A stretch of DNA of 64,000 nt, from positions 37,594 through 101,593 of the forward strand of contig CAKPCK010000005.1 of the NCBI GenBank assembly GCA_934141555.1. Reading direction: 5' to 3'. Positions 7,663 to 15,492 of this stretch are shown piece by piece; position 1 is the stretch's first letter, and each line of letters begins with the position of its first letter. The position numbers and the translations under genes are program-made. The notes under the pieces are model-generated. The model was given only the letters and a program-made list of their open reading frames with translations, made no database searches and had not been told where the DNA came from. Origin of the DNA: an uncultured Clostridia bacterium (GTDB lineage: Bacteria; Bacillota; Clostridia; TANB77; CAG-508).

Positions 7663-9075
7663 TTATTTGTTTTCTTTTAAGTTTAATAATGTTCTTGTTA
7701 CTATTACATTATAAATTGCTGTTAATATTAATCCCCAAAACATTATCATTCCAAAACTGCTTAAGCTTTCCCATTTTGCCAAACAGAATACTATTGTTAA
7801 TATTCCAACTGGTATTAGTTTTAAGTATACATTTTTATATGTTGCTTTTACAGCTTCATTTACTAAATTCATTCTCTTTGTTTTTGATAATATTTCTTTA
7901 TTTATTATCAAATTAATTATCATAACAATTATTATTGCACTTATTCCTTCTATTGAAATTGCAACATTTGTGTATCTTATTAATAATGAGAATAGTGATA
8001 CAAATCCAACAAATGATATACTTGCTAATATTCCTGATTTTTTATATATTACACAATATACTAATAATGTTATTACTAATATTGCTAACATTACTATTGC
8101 AAAATAAATTATTTCTTTTTGTGTTATGCTTGAATATTCATATCTATTTGTGTCAACTTCATAATCAGCTGGTAATTTTCCGGCATTTTCTAACATTGCT
8201 ATCTCTGCTGCTTTTGATATATTATTATTTACTGATGTTGTGTTTGATGATGATGATCCAATTTTTACTGTAATTTTTCCTTTTTCTATTTTTGAAACAT
8301 CATATGTTGTATCATTTACATATAATTTTGCTGTTTTCTTTGTTATTTCTGTATTTTCGCTTGCTGTACTTTCAGTATTTTCTGTACTTGTTGATTCAGT
8401 AGTTTTTTCACTTGTTGATTCAGTAGTTGACTCTGTAGTTGATTCTGTTTTTGCATTTTCTATTTCTGTTACATCTGTTGCTAATAATGCATAATCATTT
8501 AATAATTCGTTTAATTTAGCTTGTCCATCTTTTGTTAGTTCAATTTCTTCATATACTTGATATGCTCCTTTGCTATCATTTGCATATGAATATTTAGAAC
8601 CTTTTACCATGTCATCACTTAAAATGATATCTTTTGATTCTGTATCTTTTATTGTGATTTTTTGACTTGTATATAAATAGTATATATACATATCAACATT
8701 ATCATTTTCTGGAAGCTCTACTCTAATTGTTCCATTTTCTTTATTTAATGAAATTGTATAATCTTGTGCCCCTAATGCTTTTAATCTTTTTTCCATTACT
8801 TTTTTTGCATTTTCATAATCTTTTTCTGTTAATTCTACTTCTGTTGATGTTTCTTGTGAATTATCAGTATCTGTTGTTTCATCTGATGAATTGTCTTTTG
8901 AATCTTCTTTTATTTTTAATTCAACAACTCTTTGGCTATTTAATTCTCTTCCAAGTTCATAATCTTTAACTTTATTTTCCATTCTATTTTGTTTTTGAGT
9001 ATATATTCCTCCAAACGCAATTAATGTTACTAATAGTATTGCTAATGCAATTGTTAATATTTTTACTTTTTTCAT
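7663..9075 (-). CDS. Degenerate SecD-like membrane protein with Thr/Ser-rich insertion
   Basis: 470 residues. One N-terminal helix, then a P1-like extracytoplasmic domain with the SecD signature of repeated beta-alpha units (NAKKVMEKRLKALGAQDYTISL, IYYLYTSQKITIKDT, ELTKDGQAKLNELL), then about five C-terminal helices from EIIYFAIVMLAILVITLLVY. A low-complexity insertion of repeated TTEST-type residues (about 215-250) interrupts the P1 head. SecD normally has GMAVDANVLIFERI in TM4; the aligned segment here is IIVMIINLIINKEILSK, without the Asp thought to carry protons. The start at 9075 follows AAAGGA by 9 nt. It is probably cotranscribed with the SecF-like gene. Confidence 0.75.
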   Translation of the reverse strand: MKKVKILTIALAILLVTLIAFGGIYTQKQNRMENKVKDYELGRELNSQRVVELKIKEDSKDNSSDETTDTDNSQETSTEVELTEKDYENAKKVMEKRLKALGAQDYTISLNKENGTIRVELPENDNVDMYIYYLYTSQKITIKDTESKDIILSDDMVKGSKYSYANDSKGAYQVYEEIELTKDGQAKLNELLNDYALLATDVTEIENAKTESTTESTTESTSEKTTESTSTENTESTASENTEITKKTAKLYVNDTTYDVSKIEKGKITVKIGSSSSNTTSVNNNISKAAEIAMLENAGKLPADYEVDTNRYEYSSITQKEIIYFAIVMLAILVITLLVYCVIYKKSGILASISFVGFVSLFSLLIRYTNVAISIEGISAIIIVMIINLIINKEILSKTKRMNLVNEAVKATYKNVYLKLIPVGILTIVFCLAKWESLSSFGMIMFWGLILTAIYNVIVTRTLLNLKENK

Positions 9076-9152
9076 TTTTAGCATTCCTTTCACTTTATTT
9101 ATAATAATTTGTTGCTATGAACATTCTTTATAGATTTTACTTTATTTTTTTT

Positions 9153-9179
9153 AAAATATCAACCTTTTTTTGATATTTT
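9153..9179 (-). terminator. Weak hairpin after the rhodanese gene
   Basis: A 10-bp AT-only stem (AAAATATCAA/TTGATATTTT, 7-nt loop) between the rhodanese stop and the SecD-like gene. On the minus strand the stem ends in TTTT but is followed by A, so termination is uncertain. Confidence 0.35.
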
Positions 9180-9189
9180 TTAATATATT

Positions 9190-9522
9190 TTAAATCATTT
9201 CTAGCCCACCTTTTAATGAATAAACATTAGTATATCCCATTTTTTTTAACATATTATATGCATCTCTACTTCTTCCACCATATTGACAATATACGACAAT
9301 TTGTTGATTTAATTTTGGCATTTCATTTTTTACTCTTCTTATTTCATATTCAGGTATATTTATTGCTCCTGGTAGATGTCCCTCATTATATTCTTGTGGA
9401 CTTCTTACATCTATTAAAACAGCTCCTTTAGCTGCCATATCTTTTAATTTTGTGAAATTTATTTCATTTATTTGATTGTTTCTATAAAATCCTCTACCTC
9501 TATAACATCTTCTACAAAACAT
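9190..9522 (-). CDS. Single-domain rhodanese-like sulfurtransferase
   Basis: 110 residues. A short Cys/Arg-rich N-terminus (MFCRRCYRGRGFYR) precedes one rhodanese domain: LIDVRSPQEYNEGHLPGAINIP, then the active loop VVYCQYGGRS with the catalytic Cys near residue 79, and GYTNVYSLKGGLE at the end. Such proteins move sulfane sulfur from donors to acceptor thiols. AGGAGG lies before the start at 9522. The N-terminal cysteines (positions 3 and 6) are unusual and could bind a metal or a persulfide. Confidence 0.88.
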   Translation of the reverse strand: MFCRRCYRGRGFYRNNQINEINFTKLKDMAAKGAVLIDVRSPQEYNEGHLPGAINIPEYEIRRVKNEMPKLNQQIVVYCQYGGRSRDAYNMLKKMGYTNVYSLKGGLEMI

Positions 9523-9553
9523 ATTTGATTCCTCCTATATTTTATAGTATGAA

Positions 9554-9579
9554 AAAAGAAGCACTTTCGTGCCTCTTTT
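9554..9579 (-). terminator. Terminator of uppP
   Basis: Stem AAAAGAAGCAC with GTGCCTCTTTT (one mismatch, 4-nt loop). On the minus strand it ends in a TTCTTTTTT run, 8 nt past the uppP stop. Confidence 0.75.
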
Positions 9580-9587
9580 ATTAAATT

Positions 9588-10385
9588 TTATCTCATTATT
9601 GTCATTGCAATTACTATTATTCCAAGTATTACTCTATATATAGCAAATCCTTTGAAACTTCCTTTTTTCAAGTAATTTAGTAAAAATTTTATTACAAGTA
9701 TTCCTACCAAGAAACTGAATAGCACTCCCATGAAAAATGCAAGTGTAAATTCAAAATCTTTTATACTTACAAGTACTGCTGCTAATACTATTGGTGTTGA
9801 TAGTAAAAATGAATATTTAGCTGCACTTTCTCTATCTACTTTTAAAGCTCTTGCAACTGTCATTGTTATACCAGATCTTGATGTTCCAGGGAATGCTGCT
9901 GCTATTGCTTGTGATAATCCTATTAAAAATGATTGTTTAAATGTCATATCTTCATATTTTGTTTCTGATGGTGCTTTTTTATCTACAATATAAAGTACAA
10001 TTCCTAATACTATTAATGCAATTGCTATCATTATTGATTCTATGTTAAATTTGTCACAAATATATCCTGAGAATTTGTCTAATACTAAACTTAAAATTCC
10101 TGTTGGAATTGTTACTGCTACTATGTACCAGAAGATTTTACCTTCTGTTGATTTTTTCTTTTTTACAACTTGATCATATCCACCTTTTATTAGACCTAAC
10201 CAATCTTTAAAGAAAAATAATGTTATTGCTAATAATGTTCCTAAATGTAATGCTACATCAAAACTTTCTGGAATGTTCCAATTAAACATCCATGGTATTA
10301 ATTTTAAATGTGCTGAACTTGATACTGGTAATAGTTCTGTTAATCCTTGAACTATCCCTAAAACTATTGCTTGATATATTTCCAT
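9588..10385 (-). CDS. uppP: Undecaprenyl-diphosphatase UppP (BacA)
   Basis: An integral membrane phosphatase recycling undecaprenyl diphosphate to the monophosphate carrier used for peptidoglycan. The 265-residue protein shows both family signatures: GIVQGLTELLPVSSSAHL near the N-terminus and AIAAAFPGTSRSGITMT in the middle, plus about eight hydrophobic helices. It ends with a terminator at 9554-9579. A GGAG at 10428-10425 is separated from the ATG by an 8-bp hairpin (10398-10421), the same arrangement as in the SecF-like gene. Confidence 0.95.
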   Translation of the reverse strand: MEIYQAIVLGIVQGLTELLPVSSSAHLKLIPWMFNWNIPESFDVALHLGTLLAITLFFFKDWLGLIKGGYDQVVKKKKSTEGKIFWYIVAVTIPTGILSLVLDKFSGYICDKFNIESIMIAIALIVLGIVLYIVDKKAPSETKYEDMTFKQSFLIGLSQAIAAAFPGTSRSGITMTVARALKVDRESAAKYSFLLSTPIVLAAVLVSIKDFEFTLAFFMGVLFSFLVGILVIKFLLNYLKKGSFKGFAIYRVILGIIVIAMTIMR

Positions 10386-10397
10386 ATTTTTTATAAT

Positions 10398-10428
10398 GTT
10401 AATCTATAACTAAAGATTAACACTCTCC
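10398..10428 (-). promoter_or_regulatory. Hairpin between ribosome site and start codon of uppP
   Basis: GGAG (10428-10425) is followed 3 nt later by an 8-bp perfect stem (10421-10414 with 10405-10398, 8-nt loop), then 12 nt and the ATG at 10385. Confidence 0.55.
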
Positions 10429-10445
10429 TTTCTTTTGCTTCTTTT

Positions 10446-11324
10446 TTATACTTTGTATATTTCTCTTAATATATTATATATTGTATTTTTTATAAATTCT
10501 GCAGATGTTGTTGGAGCTACTTTTCCTGGTAATGATAATGCCCAAACAAATTTTAAATTTCTATCTTTGATTGCTTTTTTATCAATTCCTCCTGGATTTG
10601 ATGCTAAATCTATTAATAATGCATCTTTTCTTACATATTCTAATTTTTGTTCTGTTAAAACAATATGTGGAACTGTATTTATTATTATATCAAAAGGTTT
10701 TAAATTTTCACCTAAATTATTAATATTTATTGATTTATGTCCATATGCTTCTATCCATGCTAAATCTTCATCTTTTCTCGCTGCACATGTTACCTTTACT
10801 GATAATCCAGCAAGTTTTCTTGCTAAGACTTTTCCAATCCTTCCAAATCCTAATATTAAAACTTCACTTCCATGTAAAATTCTATTTGTATTTTCTATTG
10901 CTACTTGAATTGTTCCTTCTGCTGTTGCTATTGTATTTAATACTGCAAGTTCTTCCCTTTTCATTATATCAACAATTTCAATATATTCATCATTTGCCAT
11001 TTCATATACTTCTGGTGAAATTGCTCCTGCTATAAGGACTTTTGCGTTTATATTATGCATCATTTCTCTAATTGTAATTTTCTTATCACTAAATGGCATA
11101 TTTATTGTATTTCCATTGCTTGAAAATGGTATTGGTCCAATTACTATTTCTACATTATCTATTGCTTTTCTTATTGTATCACATTGAATAATATTTTTTT
11201 GATTTTTTATCTCTTCAGATTTTTCTAAGCCATAAACATATACTTCGTTCCCGTCATTTGCAAGCATTATTGCTAATTTTGCAATTCTTAAATCTCCACC
11301 AATTATTGCTAATTTATTTTTCAT
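10446..11324 (-). CDS. dpaA: Dipicolinate synthase subunit A
   Basis: The NAD(P)-binding subunit of the enzyme making dipicolinic acid for the spore core from dihydrodipicolinate. 292 residues with an N-terminal IIGGDLRIAKLAIMLANDGNEV, a family-typical VIGPIPFS, a central Rossmann motif VLILGFGRIGKVLARKL, and the late SLPGKVAPTTSAEFI found in DpaA. No dpaB flavoprotein partner follows; the next minus-strand gene is uppP. GGAGG lies 5 nt before the start. The leader holds two hairpins (11342-11382 and 11397-11440). It is the clearest sporulation gene in the window. Confidence 0.92.
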   Translation of the reverse strand: MKNKLAIIGGDLRIAKLAIMLANDGNEVYVYGLEKSEEIKNQKNIIQCDTIRKAIDNVEIVIGPIPFSSNGNTINMPFSDKKITIREMMHNINAKVLIAGAISPEVYEMANDEYIEIVDIMKREELAVLNTIATAEGTIQVAIENTNRILHGSEVLILGFGRIGKVLARKLAGLSVKVTCAARKDEDLAWIEAYGHKSININNLGENLKPFDIIINTVPHIVLTEQKLEYVRKDALLIDLASNPGGIDKKAIKDRNLKFVWALSLPGKVAPTTSAEFIKNTIYNILREIYKV

Positions 11325-11341
11325 AATTCCTCCAAATTAAA

Positions 11342-11382
11342 TTTTATATAATAGGAAAGCAATACTTTTCTATTATATAAAA
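11342..11382 (-). promoter_or_regulatory. 18-bp hairpin in the dpaA leader
   Basis: Arms 11342-11359 and 11365-11382 pair over 18 positions with one G-T pair and a CAATA loop. It ends 18 nt before the dpaA ATG, just upstream of the GGAGG. Both arms contain a TATAAT, so it could be an operator as well as an RNA hairpin. Confidence 0.45.
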
Positions 11383-11396
11383 AGTTACAATTGCTG

Positions 11397-11440
11397 GCCC
11401 TTTGAGATTTTCTCCTTTTAGTCAAAAACTCAAATCGGGC
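11397..11440 (-). promoter_or_regulatory. Structured leader element upstream of dpaA, unassigned
   Basis: GCCCTTTGAG (11397-11406) pairs with CTCAAA and GGGC (11429-11434 and 11437-11440), enclosing a 22-nt loop. It is conspicuously GC-rich for this intergenic region and fits no riboswitch class I can name. It may be the end of the TPR-gene transcript or part of a dpaA leader RNA. Confidence 0.35.
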
Positions 11441-11530
11441 GAGAATAAATTAAAGAAAATTTTTCAATTTTTCTTATTTGTTCTATTATAGTATATTTAA
11501 TTTGGAGTTTTTTATGAATTAATTTTATAG

Positions 11531-12619
11531 TTAAAAACTTTGATCATTTTCTTTTTCGATTTCTTGATTTTTTTCTGCCTTTATTTTTTTATTTCTTTTA
11601 TCAATTTTTAAATCTGCAAATCCGATTTTTTTGGTTATTTCTACCATTTCTTCTAAATGTTGTTTTGCCATTAATTCTTTTTTAGTTAATTTCTGTTCTT
11701 TTTCTTCTTCAAAGTCTAAATTAAATGGGATTGATAATTTTGCTATTATTATTGCAAAGGTTGTATCTTTTCTTATTTTATCAACAATTCTTCTTGGAGA
11801 ATCTTGTATTGCAACATTTGCATATTGTATTGCTTTTTCTTTATCATTTTTTAATATATATATTTTTGCTAATTCTAAATACGCATCTGCTCCAAGTTCC
11901 TCATCATCAACAATTTGTAATAAATATTTTTCTGCTTCTTCTAATTCTTTATACATTATTGCTATTTCTGCTAAACTATATTTTGTATTACATATTATTG
12001 TATTTAATTCTGCTGCTTTTTCATAATATAATTTTGCACTTGCAAAATCATTTAACATTGTGTACACAATTCCTAAATTGTAGTTTAAATCAAAACTAGT
12101 TGGATTATATTTTAATGCTTCTACATAGTAATTAGCTGCTTCTTTATATTTTTCTTTTTCTATTAATAAATCTCCTAACGCAATTGTTGCTTCTGGATAA
12201 TCTGGTTTTTTATTTAATAAATTTGTTAATGTATCTATTGCTTCATCTTTTTTATCCAAATCTGTTAATAATGTTGCAACTTTAAAATATGATTCATATT
12301 CTTGTGGATTAATACTTATTACTTGAGCATATTCATCAACTGCTTTGCGTTGTCCACCTTCTTTTTCATATAGCATTGCAAGTAGTTTATGTCCATTATA
12401 ATTTTCTGGATTTTTTGTTACTATTTCTATTAACATTTTTTTTGCTTTTTTTGTATTACCAAATATCAAAAATATTCTTACTAAATTTATATATAACATT
12501 TCTGAAATATTTCCGTTAAGTTTTTTTATAAGCATAATTCCAATTGGTATTACTATTGATAGAAAATATACTATTAATTCCATAAAAATGTTCATCTTTT
12601 GTGTATCATTATATACCAT
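11531..12619 (-). CDS. Membrane-anchored TPR protein
   Basis: 362 residues. A hydrophobic segment at about residues 12-32 anchors the protein, followed by roughly six to seven tetratricopeptide repeats (AKKMLIEIVTKNPENYNGH, AVDEYAQVISINPQEYESY, AIDTLTNLLNKKPDYPEAT, AANYYVEALKYNPTSFDLN, AKLYYEKAAELN and so on) and a highly charged Lys/Glu tail. TPR arrays scaffold protein complexes; the partner is unknown. The annotated start overlaps the upstream small membrane gene by 11 nt; an in-frame ATG at 12595 is an alternative. The operon continues from pth through rng and rimO. Confidence 0.78.
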   Translation of the reverse strand: MVYNDTQKMNIFMELIVYFLSIVIPIGIMLIKKLNGNISEMLYINLVRIFLIFGNTKKAKKMLIEIVTKNPENYNGHKLLAMLYEKEGGQRKAVDEYAQVISINPQEYESYFKVATLLTDLDKKDEAIDTLTNLLNKKPDYPEATIALGDLLIEKEKYKEAANYYVEALKYNPTSFDLNYNLGIVYTMLNDFASAKLYYEKAAELNTIICNTKYSLAEIAIMYKELEEAEKYLLQIVDDEELGADAYLELAKIYILKNDKEKAIQYANVAIQDSPRRIVDKIRKDTTFAIIIAKLSIPFNLDFEEEKEQKLTKKELMAKQHLEEMVEITKKIGFADLKIDKRNKKIKAEKNQEIEKENDQSF

Positions 12620-12773
12620 TATAAATTTTATTGCTATTCCGAATTGCTTCTATTGCAAGAATTGGAACATATTTTGTATCATTTTCTTTAATTAGCCTAT
12701 AGAAGATATATATAAATAAAACAAATGCTATAATTGAAAATATTAGTGTTTCTATTAACATATAAAGTTTCAT
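12609..12773 (-). CDS. Small membrane protein upstream of TPR gene
   Basis: 54 residues: MKLYMLIETLIFSIIAFVLF followed by IYIFYRLIKENDTKYVPILA and a short polar tail. There is one transmembrane helix (about residues 5-28). A GAAAGGA site lies just upstream of the ATG at 12773, and its stop overlaps the start of the TPR gene, which suggests translational coupling and a shared membrane complex. Function unknown. Confidence 0.6.
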   Translation of the reverse strand: MKLYMLIETLIFSIIAFVLFIYIFYRLIKENDTKYVPILAIEAIRNSNKIYNGI

Positions 12774-12789
12774 TCCTTTCTTATTTTAC

Positions 12790-14103
12790 CTATCCCCTAT
12801 AATCTCTGCTACTTGGTCCAAGAATCATAGCATCGTCATCATTACTTTTTTCCTCATCTGATCTTTGTTCATATATTGCTTTTGCTTCTGCAATAAATTT
12901 TTCATCACATTGACCTTGTTCTCTAACTAAGTCTTGCACTGTCTTTCCCTTTATTTTTGCTAAATCTCCATAGGTAAATTCTTCACCATCTTTATAAGTT
13001 ACTCCTGGAATTGTGATTGGTGTTTTTTCAGTTATTTGACTAGGCTCTATGTTTTTAGCCGCATGAGTAGCATCATGTTCAGCTGCATTTACACCATCTG
13101 ATGTTCCTGCTCTTTCATAAGCTTTTCTTCTTTCTAGCGTCTCTTGTCCTTCAATTCCTTCCCCTTGTACTCTTACTGGTCTTGCAAATCTTTCTTGACA
13201 TGGCATTACATCAACAGTTTCTATATCTAATTCACCATAATTTTGTGCTTCTAATGTTATTGCAATTTCTTTTTTAGAATCATTTGTCCTTAATAATGCA
13301 TATGGAACTTTTCTCTCTAATTTTTCGCCTCTTGCATCAGCACTTATTATTGAACGATAATTAGTTCCAGCAGTTTGAACATTTTCATTTACCTTCCAAG
13401 TTTTGCTTAATTCCCCTTTTTCATTAATTTCTTCTTTTGCTTCTAATACAACAAAACTCCCAAGTGTTGCAGAATAAGCTATTGCATAATCAGAACTATT
13501 ATTAAAAACTTTTGGCATTCTCTCTTGCAAATGATTATCTTTAATTCTTCTAAATTTGCTAATCTCTATTTCTTCATCATCTTTTTTCAAATCCTCTTCA
13601 GCTTTCTTTTCTTCTTGTTCCTCATTTTTTGGTTGCTCTTCTGCTTCTTTTTCTTTATCTCTTTCTTCTTCTCTTTCATTTTCTTCATCTGCAACTGCAA
13701 GTAATCTTCCTTTTTGTTTATCATTTTCAGCTAATATTGATTTCATATCTATTTTTGAATTTTCCAAATATTCTTTTAATAATTGATCATCTCTTACATT
13801 ATCTGCTAAATATACATCACCATTTTGCTTTGCCATCATTTTTTCATCTATTGTCATTTCACCTTGTTCATTTTCTTTTGCCCATCTAAAATGGTATTCC
13901 ATATCACCTTCTTTATTTCTCTCTACAGTAATAAATACATTATTAAAAGTTATTTCTTTTCCCTCTGAAGTTTTTAATACTAACTTTTCATAATATCTAG
14001 TTTGAAGCAATTTTTTTTCATGTTCAGAATCTGATTGTCTAATACTTTCAGATATATCATTTAATTTTTTTTCAAAATTTAAATCTTTCTCATCCTTTTC
14101 CAT
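12790..14103 (-). CDS. Large acidic hypothetical protein with Glu/Lys-rich central region
   Basis: 437 residues, no recognised family. The N-terminal part (YYEKLVLKTSEGKEITFNNVFI, MEYHFRWAKENEQGEMTIDEKM) could be a small beta domain. Residues about 145-185 are almost all Glu, Lys, Asp and Arg. The remainder is globular (YAIAYSATLGSFVVLEAKEE, VMPCQERFARPVRVQGEG) and ends with a Ser/Asp-rich tail. No signal peptide or helix is seen, so it is probably cytoplasmic. It sits 11 nt after rimO and 16 nt before the small membrane gene, in the same operon. Confidence 0.65.
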   Translation of the reverse strand: MEKDEKDLNFEKKLNDISESIRQSDSEHEKKLLQTRYYEKLVLKTSEGKEITFNNVFITVERNKEGDMEYHFRWAKENEQGEMTIDEKMMAKQNGDVYLADNVRDDQLLKEYLENSKIDMKSILAENDKQKGRLLAVADEENEREEERDKEKEAEEQPKNEEQEEKKAEEDLKKDDEEIEISKFRRIKDNHLQERMPKVFNNSSDYAIAYSATLGSFVVLEAKEEINEKGELSKTWKVNENVQTAGTNYRSIISADARGEKLERKVPYALLRTNDSKKEIAITLEAQNYGELDIETVDVMPCQERFARPVRVQGEGIEGQETLERRKAYERAGTSDGVNAAEHDATHAAKNIEPSQITEKTPITIPGVTYKDGEEFTYGDLAKIKGKTVQDLVREQGQCDEKFIAEAKAIYEQRSDEEKSNDDDAMILGPSSRDYRG

Positions 14104-14114
14104 TTATTTTCCTC

Positions 14115-15473
14115 CTAAATAATTTTTCCTATTAAATCATAATCTCGTACTTCTATGATTTTTACATTTACAAAAGTATTTACCTTATTTTCAAAATTAT
14201 TGTTTTCAACATATATAATTCCATCTTCTTCTGGAACGTCTTGTGATGTTCTTCCAATCAAGTATTTTCCATCAAATGAAATATCTTCTATTAATACTTC
14301 AACAACTTGTCCTATTTTATTTTTCAAATTTTCATTTGATACTTTTTGCTGTATTGCCATTATTTTATTATATCTTGATTTTTTAGTATTACCATGTATT
14401 TGATCTGGAAGTTTGGCTGCAGGTGTTCCTTCTTCTTTTGAATACATAAAAGTTCCTAATTTATCAAATTTTGTTTTTTCAACAAATTGTTCTAATTCTT
14501 TAAAATCACCTTCTGTTTCCCCAGGAAATCCTACTATTAGACTTGTTCTTAATACAACATTTGGTATTTCTTTTCTTATTTTTGATATCAAATTTTCTAT
14601 TTGTTCTTTATTTGTTTTTCTATTCATTCTTTTAAGTACTGCATTTGAAATATGTTGTATTGGAATATCAAAATATTTACAAATTTTTTCATTATTCTTA
14701 ACTACTTCTATAAGCTCATCTGTAATGCCCTCTGGATATGAATATAAAAATCTAATCCATTTTATTCCATCAATTTCAGATATTTTTTGTAGAAGTTCTG
14801 CAAGTTTTTGAGTTCCATATATATCAACACCATATTTTGTTGTGTCTTGAGCTATAACAATTACTTCTTTTATTCCCTTAGATGCAAGCATTTTTGCCTC
14901 ATCTAATATTTCTTCCATTTTTCTACTTATAAATTTTCCTCTAATATATGGAATTGCACAATATGTACACATATTGCTACAGCCTTCACCAATTTTTAAA
15001 TAAGCATAATTTTTACCTGTTGTTATAACCCTATCATAAAATTCGTCAAATTTAGGCATCGGTAATTGTTCAATTTCAGATACTTTTGTTACTGTTTTTG
15101 TTGTACTTTTTTCTACTTTGTTATTTTCTACTAAGTCTTGAATTTTTTGCCACATTTTACCATATTCATCTATTTTTATAAATAAATCTACTTCTGGTAA
15201 TGCTTTTACTAATTCATCATAATATCTTTGTACTAAACATCCCATAGCAATTAAATATTTACATTTTTTCTTTTTATATTCTGCCATTTCTAATATTGTA
15301 TTTATTGCTTCTTCTTTTGCTGATGCTATAAATCCACATGTATTTATAACTATTATATCTGCTTTGTTTGGATCATTTTCTATTTCATAATTATTATCTT
15401 TAAAATGCCCTATTGCTATTTCAGTATCTATTAAATTTTTACTACATCCAAGTGATACAAATCCTACTTTCAC
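14115..15473 (-). CDS. rimO: Ribosomal protein uS12 methylthiotransferase RimO
   Basis: A radical-SAM enzyme that adds a methylthio group to the conserved Asp of ribosomal protein S12. Visible are the N-terminal LGCSKNLIDTEI and INTCGFIASAKEEAI (GFI after the Cys is typical of RimO), MGCLVQRYYDEL, the cluster motif CSNMCTYCAIPYIRGK, and a C-terminal TRAM domain. 452 residues, normal. The start is GTG at 15473, 9 nt after AGGAAGG. It is placed between rng and the acidic hypothetical gene. Confidence 0.94.
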   Translation of the reverse strand: MKVGFVSLGCSKNLIDTEIAIGHFKDNNYEIENDPNKADIIVINTCGFIASAKEEAINTILEMAEYKKKKCKYLIAMGCLVQRYYDELVKALPEVDLFIKIDEYGKMWQKIQDLVENNKVEKSTTKTVTKVSEIEQLPMPKFDEFYDRVITTGKNYAYLKIGEGCSNMCTYCAIPYIRGKFISRKMEEILDEAKMLASKGIKEVIVIAQDTTKYGVDIYGTQKLAELLQKISEIDGIKWIRFLYSYPEGITDELIEVVKNNEKICKYFDIPIQHISNAVLKRMNRKTNKEQIENLISKIRKEIPNVVLRTSLIVGFPGETEGDFKELEQFVEKTKFDKLGTFMYSKEEGTPAAKLPDQIHGNTKKSRYNKIMAIQQKVSNENLKNKIGQVVEVLIEDISFDGKYLIGRTSQDVPEEDGIIYVENNNFENKVNTFVNVKIIEVRDYDLIGKII

Positions 15474-15492
15474 TTTTTACATCCTTCCTATT

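Noticed and set aside
10435..10908. 157-residue plus-strand frame opposite dpaA
   Set aside because: dpaA on the minus strand has all family motifs; the plus frame is hydrophobic noise without a ribosome site.
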